Source: Desulfobulbus sp.
Lineage (GTDB): Bacteria; Desulfobacterota; Desulfobulbia; Desulfobulbales; Desulfobulbaceae
DNA length: 8,741 nt
NCBI GenBank assembly: GCA_017998195.1
Contig: JAGODN010000088.1
Location: 1 to 8,741, forward strand
Direction: 5' to 3'
Shown here: positions 5,992-8,741 of the stretch, piece after piece
How positions within the stretch are numbered: position 1 is the stretch's first letter
How the letters are laid out: each line of letters starts with the position of its first letter
The notes under the pieces: model-generated
What the model was told of the DNA's origin: nothing
Seen by the model: the letters and a program-made list of their open reading frames with translations, nothing else
The model's database searches: none
Translations under genes and position numbers: made by a program

Positions 5992-6024
5992 ACCCCCGCA
6001 ACCCGCACCCATCCGACCCTGCCC

Positions 6025-6642
6025 ATGTCCCTGACCGGCCCCCTCTGCATCCTCGTCTCCTACCTTGTCGGCGCCGTTCCCTTCGGCCTGCTCCTGTCCC
6101 GCGGCAGCGGCATCGACATCCGCACCCAGGGCAGCGGCAACATCGGCGCGACCAACGTGGCCCGCCTGCTCGGCAAGAAAAAGGGCGTGCTGACGCTCGC
6201 GCTCGACATCGTCAAGGGCTGGGCGCCGATGGTGCTCGCCGCGCCGCTGGTCCAGGGGGAGCCGCGCCGCGACCTGATCATCGCCCTGTGCGGCGCGGCC
6301 GCGGTGCTCGGCCACATGTTTTCCGTGTACTTAAGCTTCCGTGGCGGCAAGGGCGTGGCCACGGCGCTCGGCGCCTTCCTGGCCCTGTCGCCGCTGGCCG
6401 TGGTCGGCTGCCTGGTCGTGTTCCTGCTCACCGTGCGGCTGTCGGGTTTCGTCTCGCTCGGCTCGCTGGCCGGCTCGGCCGCGATCCTGCTCTTCCTGCC
6501 GCTACTCGGTGCGCCGCCCTGGAAGCTGCAGTTGGCCGCGTTCATCGTCGCCCTCATCTGGGCCAAGCATCACGAGAACATCGGCCGCCTGGTGCGGGGC
6601 ACCGAGAAGTCCTGGAAGCAGCGGGACAGGGCAGGCGAGTGA
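6025..6642 (+). CDS. plsY: Acyl-phosphate:glycerol-3-phosphate acyltransferase
   Basis: A 205-aa polytopic inner-membrane enzyme that transfers an acyl group from acyl-phosphate, made by PlsX, to glycerol-3-phosphate, forming lysophosphatidic acid, the first step of phospholipid synthesis. The three PlsY motifs are all present: GSGNIGATN (36-44), GHMFSVYLSFRGGKGVAT (96-113) and KHHENIGRL (181-189). Hydrophobic segments at about 5-25, 56-75, 82-100, 113-137, 140-160 and 167-180 fit the usual multi-pass layout. The ATG at 6025 matches the family N-terminus, but the 33-nt gap before it is pyrimidine-rich with no Shine-Dalgarno. It lies downstream of the YkgJ-family gene, and its TGA overlaps the GTG start of the J-domain gene. 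plsX is not in the window. The assignment is secure. Confidence 0.96.
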   Translation: MSLTGPLCILVSYLVGAVPFGLLLSRGSGIDIRTQGSGNIGATNVARLLGKKKGVLTLALDIVKGWAPMVLAAPLVQGEPRRDLIIALCGAAAVLGHMFSVYLSFRGGKGVATALGAFLALSPLAVVGCLVVFLLTVRLSGFVSLGSLAGSAAILLFLPLLGAPPWKLQLAAFIVALIWAKHHENIGRLVRGTEKSWKQRDRAGE

Positions 6643-6968
6643 ACCGCAAGGAGTGGCAGGCCATCGAGCGGGCGCGCGACCTGCTCGGGCTGGGCGAGGC
6701 GGCGACGCTTGCCGAGATCAAGCGCGCCTATCACCGGCAGAGCAAGCTGCACCATCCGGACACGGCCGGCCACGGTGCGGACAGCGAACGCATGGTCCAC
6801 ATCACCGCCGCCTACGAACTGCTCATGCGCTACACCGGTGAGTACCGCTTTCCGCTCTCGCCGCAGGAGAGCGACGAGGAATACGACCTGTACGATCCCG
6901 AGGAGTGGTGGCAGGCCCGTTTCGGCCAGGATCCCCTGTGGAGCGGCCGCAGGACCAGGAAACGCTGA
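6639..6968 (+). CDS. Small DnaJ-domain (J-domain only) protein
   Basis: A 109-aa protein with a J-domain at about residues 10-70. It has helix I (IERARDLLGLG), helix II (TLAEIKRAYHRQSKLH), the diagnostic HPD at 39-41 and helix III (RMVHITAAYELLMRY). Such domains stimulate the ATPase of Hsp70 (DnaK). The C-terminal tail is acidic and aromatic (DEEYDLYDPEEWW) and ends in a basic RRTRKR. There is no Gly/Phe region, zinc finger or peptide-binding domain, so it is not DnaJ itself, and there is no membrane segment. The start is GTG at 6639, overlapping the plsY stop as GTGA. No other start keeps the whole J-domain, and AGG triplets lie just upstream. A co-chaperone for a specific client is plausible but the client is unknown. 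Confidence 0.85.
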   Translation: MNRKEWQAIERARDLLGLGEAATLAEIKRAYHRQSKLHHPDTAGHGADSERMVHITAAYELLMRYTGEYRFPLSPQESDEEYDLYDPEEWWQARFGQDPLWSGRRTRKR

Positions 6969-7001
6969 GGCCGCTTCGCCCCGGCGCCATGAACGCACAA
7001 C

Positions 7002-7009
7002 GAGGAAGA
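7002..7009 (+). promoter_or_regulatory. Ribosome binding site of metF
   Basis: GAGGAAGAG begins at 7002, two to seven bases before the ATG at 7012, and fixes that start. An ATG at 6989 is out of frame with metF. This is one of the clearer Shine-Dalgarno sites in the window. Confidence 0.7.
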
Positions 7010-7011
7010 GC

Positions 7012-7884
7012 ATGCAGATTCCGCAACTGATAGAGGGCCGGCGGCCGTTTGTTTCCCTGGAATTCTTTCCCCCGAAAAACCGGGAAGAGTGGCCGGCCTT
7101 TGTCGACGCGGCCCGGGAGCTCAGCCAACTGCGGCCGCTGTTCGCCTCGGTCACCTACGGCGCCGGCGGTTCCACCCAGGACAACACCCTGGAGATCTGC
7201 GAACGGCTCATCGACGCCTGCGGCTTCGAGATCATGCCGCATCTCACCGGGGTGACCGCCGACCGCGCCAAGATCGACGGTTTTCTCGCATCGATCCGAT
7301 CTCTCGGCATCGACAACGTGCTCGCCCTGCGCGGCGACCGGCCCGCCGGTTTCACCGGCACGGACGAGGAGCTGTTCGCCGTGTTCCCGCACGCCGCCGA
7401 CCTGGTCCGCTACATCCGCGCGCGTCAGCCACAACTGGCCATCGGCGTGGCCGGCTTCCCCGAGGCGCATGCCGAGGCGCCCTCGTTCAGCGCCGACCTC
7501 GCCGTCCTGCGCCACAAGGTGGACTGCGGTGCGGATTTCGTCATCACCCAGCTCTATTTCGACAACCGGGTCTATTTCGACTACGTCGAGCGGCTGCGCG
7601 CCCTGGGGGTGACGGTGCCGGTGATTCCGGGCGTCCTGCCCATCCGCAGCCTGGCCTCGCTGCGCTTCACCCTGCAGCTGTGCAACGCGCGCGTGCCCGG
7701 CCAGCTGATCAACAGCATCATGCAGGCCCACGAACGGGGCGGGGCGGCCGCGGTCTACGAAATCGGCGTGGCCTATGCCCGCGAGCAGGTGCGCGGCCTG
7801 ATCGGGGGCGGCGCCCCGGGTGTCCACCTGTACACCTTGAACCGCGCCGACATGTGCCTGGCGGTCATGGACGGCCTGCTCTGA
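7012..7884 (+). CDS. metF: Methylenetetrahydrofolate reductase (MetF-type)
   Basis: A 290-aa flavoprotein that reduces 5,10-methylene-THF to 5-methyl-THF, feeding methionine synthesis and, in some anaerobes, the methyl branch of the Wood-Ljungdahl pathway. TIM-barrel landmarks are SLEFFPPK (15-22, with E17 matching the catalytic Glu28 of E. coli MetF), SVTYGAGGS (46-54), HLTGV (77-81), LALRGDRP (104-111, folate-binding Asp), GVAGFPEAHAEA (145-156), DFVITQLYFD (175-184) and HLYTLNR (272-278). Length is that of bacterial MetF, without the eukaryotic regulatory domain. It starts 43 nt after the J-domain gene with a good Shine-Dalgarno. Its 3' end overlaps the convergent MATE gene by 20 bp. I see no S-box or other methionine riboswitch upstream. 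Certain by motifs; the electron donor cannot be told from the sequence. Confidence 0.96.
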   Translation: MQIPQLIEGRRPFVSLEFFPPKNREEWPAFVDAARELSQLRPLFASVTYGAGGSTQDNTLEICERLIDACGFEIMPHLTGVTADRAKIDGFLASIRSLGIDNVLALRGDRPAGFTGTDEELFAVFPHAADLVRYIRARQPQLAIGVAGFPEAHAEAPSFSADLAVLRHKVDCGADFVITQLYFDNRVYFDYVERLRALGVTVPVIPGVLPIRSLASLRFTLQLCNARVPGQLINSIMQAHERGGAAAVYEIGVAYAREQVRGLIGGGAPGVHLYTLNRADMCLAVMDGLL

Positions 7885-8741
7885 GCAGGCTGCCGGACCG
7901 TTCCTCCAGCCGCCGCAGGGTCACCCGCACTCGGCCGCCGAGCAGCAGCGCGGCCGCCGCCAGGGCGACGATCAGCCCGATCCAGAACCCCTGCGGCCCG
8001 GGCGCCATGCCCCCCCATTCCGCCATACCCAGGCCGTAACCCAGCGGCAACCCGATCCCCCAGTACGCCACCAGCATGAACACCAGCGGCACGCGTGTGT
8101 CCCGGCAGCCGCGCAGGATGCCGCTGCAGTTCACCTGGAGTGCGTCCACCGGCTGGAAAAACGCCGCGTAGACCAGGAGCGAGGCGGCCAGCGCCCGCAC
8201 CGCCGGCTCGCTCGTGTACAGGGCGGCGATCTGTTCCCGGAAGACGACGATGCACAGGCAGGTGAGGGTGGACCCGGCCAGGGCCAGACCCAGGCCGGTG
8301 CGGACGATGCGCGCCAGCCGCCGGACCCGTTGGCGGCCGATGGCGAACCCGGTGCGCACGGTCAGGGCGGTGGCCAAGCTGTAGGGCAGCATGTAGAGCA
8401 GCGAGGTGAAGTTGAGGGCGATCTGGTGGGCCGCCACCACCGTTGACCCCAGCCGGGCGAGGAACAGGGCGATGAGGGCGAAGATCGAACATTCGACGAA
8501 CAGGGCCAGGCCCAGCGGCAGCCCCAAACGGAGGTAGCCCTGCGTTGACGGGCCCGAGATGCCAGCCGCTGCGGACCCGGGCGGCGCGAACAGGCGGCCG
8601 GTGCCCGTCAGCCGACTCCTGGCGAGCAGCCCGGCCAGGCACAGGAGCATGGCCAGCAGGGACAGGGTCGAGGCCCAGCCGCAGCCCACTCCGCCGAGTT
8701 CGGGCAGGCCGAGTTTGCCGTGGATGAGCACGTAGTTGGCG
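7865..8741 (-). CDS. MATE-family multidrug/Na+ or H+ antiporter (N-terminus beyond the window)
   Basis: At least 292 codons of a polytopic inner-membrane transporter of the NorM/YdhE type, open to the right edge, so the start and roughly the first third are missing. The edge reads ANYVLIHGKLGLPELGGVGCG, a hallmark of the central MATE region. It is followed by YLRLGLPLGLALFVECSIFALIA (start of the second bundle), VAAHQIALNF, LATALTVRTGFAIG and LVYAAFFQPVDALQVNCSGILRGCRDTRVP. About eight hydrophobic segments are visible. A GTG at 8731 gives an apparent start but is internal, as homology continues upstream. Such proteins export cationic drugs or dyes using Na+ or H+ gradients; the substrate here is unknown. 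The TGA at 7865-7867 lies inside metF, giving a 20-bp tail-to-tail overlap. Confidence 0.92.
   Translation of the reverse strand, partial: ANYVLIHGKLGLPELGGVGCGWASTLSLLAMLLCLAGLLARSRLTGTGRLFAPPGSAAAGISGPSTQGYLRLGLPLGLALFVECSIFALIALFLARLGSTVVAAHQIALNFTSLLYMLPYSLATALTVRTGFAIGRQRVRRLARIVRTGLGLALAGSTLTCLCIVVFREQIAALYTSEPAVRALAASLLVYAAFFQPVDALQVNCSGILRGCRDTRVPLVFMLVAYWGIGLPLGYGLGMAEWGGMAPGPQGFWIGLIVALAAAALLLGGRVRVTLRRLEERSGSLLRAGRP
7872..7892. terminator. Inverted repeat at the metF/MATE convergent ends
   Basis: GCCTGCT (7874-7880) pairs with AGCAGGC (7884-7890) around the loop CTG, and the outer C7872-G7892 (plus a G-T at 7873/7891) can extend it. The metF stop codon (7882-7884) is in the loop and inner stem, and the MATE stop (7865-7867) is just outside. 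There is no T-tract on either strand, so it is a weak or factor-dependent terminator candidate for both genes. Confidence 0.4.

Noticed and set aside
5502..6638. Long in-frame extension upstream of the J-domain gene
   Set aside because: It overlaps the YkgJ-family gene and plsY completely and translates to Arg/Pro-rich shadow sequence. The GTG at 6639 is the sensible start.
6969..7011. Possible S-adenosylmethionine riboswitch before metF
   Set aside because: The gap is only 43 nt, too short for a SAM riboswitch, with no hairpin seen beyond the Shine-Dalgarno.
1..8741. tRNA, rRNA, CRISPR, insertion sequence, attachment site or defence system
   Set aside because: No cloverleaf, direct-repeat array, transposase, integrase or known defence domain was seen. 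Nearly all sequence is accounted for by core metabolic genes.

Overview
The window is a high-GC (roughly two-thirds G+C by eye), densely packed bacterial chromosome segment. I see no mobile element, tRNA, rRNA, CRISPR array or pseudogene. The gene set is LL-diaminopimelate aminotransferase, a stand-alone larC, a YkgJ-type cysteine-cluster protein, a short 290-aa MetF and a minimal J-domain protein. This set, with the codon bias, fits an anaerobic Desulfobacterota (former Deltaproteobacteria) type of organism. That placement is inference from gene content only.

Layout, left to right. (1) Plus strand, 1-1022: the 3' end of dapL (lysine/peptidoglycan precursor synthesis), then a small SAM methyltransferase resembling the phospholipid N-methyltransferase (PmtA) group. 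A possible 13-codon upstream ORF at 397-438 overlaps its start. (2) Minus strand, 4943 down to 1041: a tight five-gene unit read def > fmt > larC > pgpA > amidohydrolase. Def and Fmt act on formyl-methionine at the two ends of translation initiation. LarC inserts nickel into a pyridinium pincer cofactor. PgpA makes phosphatidylglycerol. The last gene is a metal-dependent hydrolase of unknown substrate. Start and stop codons overlap at def/fmt and fmt/larC, and the remaining junctions are very short, which suggests one transcript. (3) Divergent 187-bp gap, 4944-5130: candidate promoters for both directions and a GC-rich hairpin. (4) Plus strand, 5131-7884: YkgJ-family protein > plsY > small J-domain protein > metF, with plsY and the J-domain gene overlapping by GTGA. 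(5) Minus strand, 7865 to the right edge: most of a MATE-family transporter, whose start lies outside the window. Its 3' end overlaps the end of metF by 20 bp.

The two convergent junctions (around 1020-1043 and 7874-7890) each carry a GC-rich inverted repeat that includes at least one of the facing stop codons. These are the best candidates for transcription ends, although neither has a T-tract. Three genes touch membrane phospholipids (plsY, pgpA and, by inference, the PmtA-like gene), but they sit in three separate transcription units. Most of the window is ordinary core metabolism. I did not find a convincing undescribed system. The points most worth a second look are the upstream ORF at the methyltransferase start, the stop-spanning palindromes, and larC inside a def-fmt operon without larB or larE nearby.
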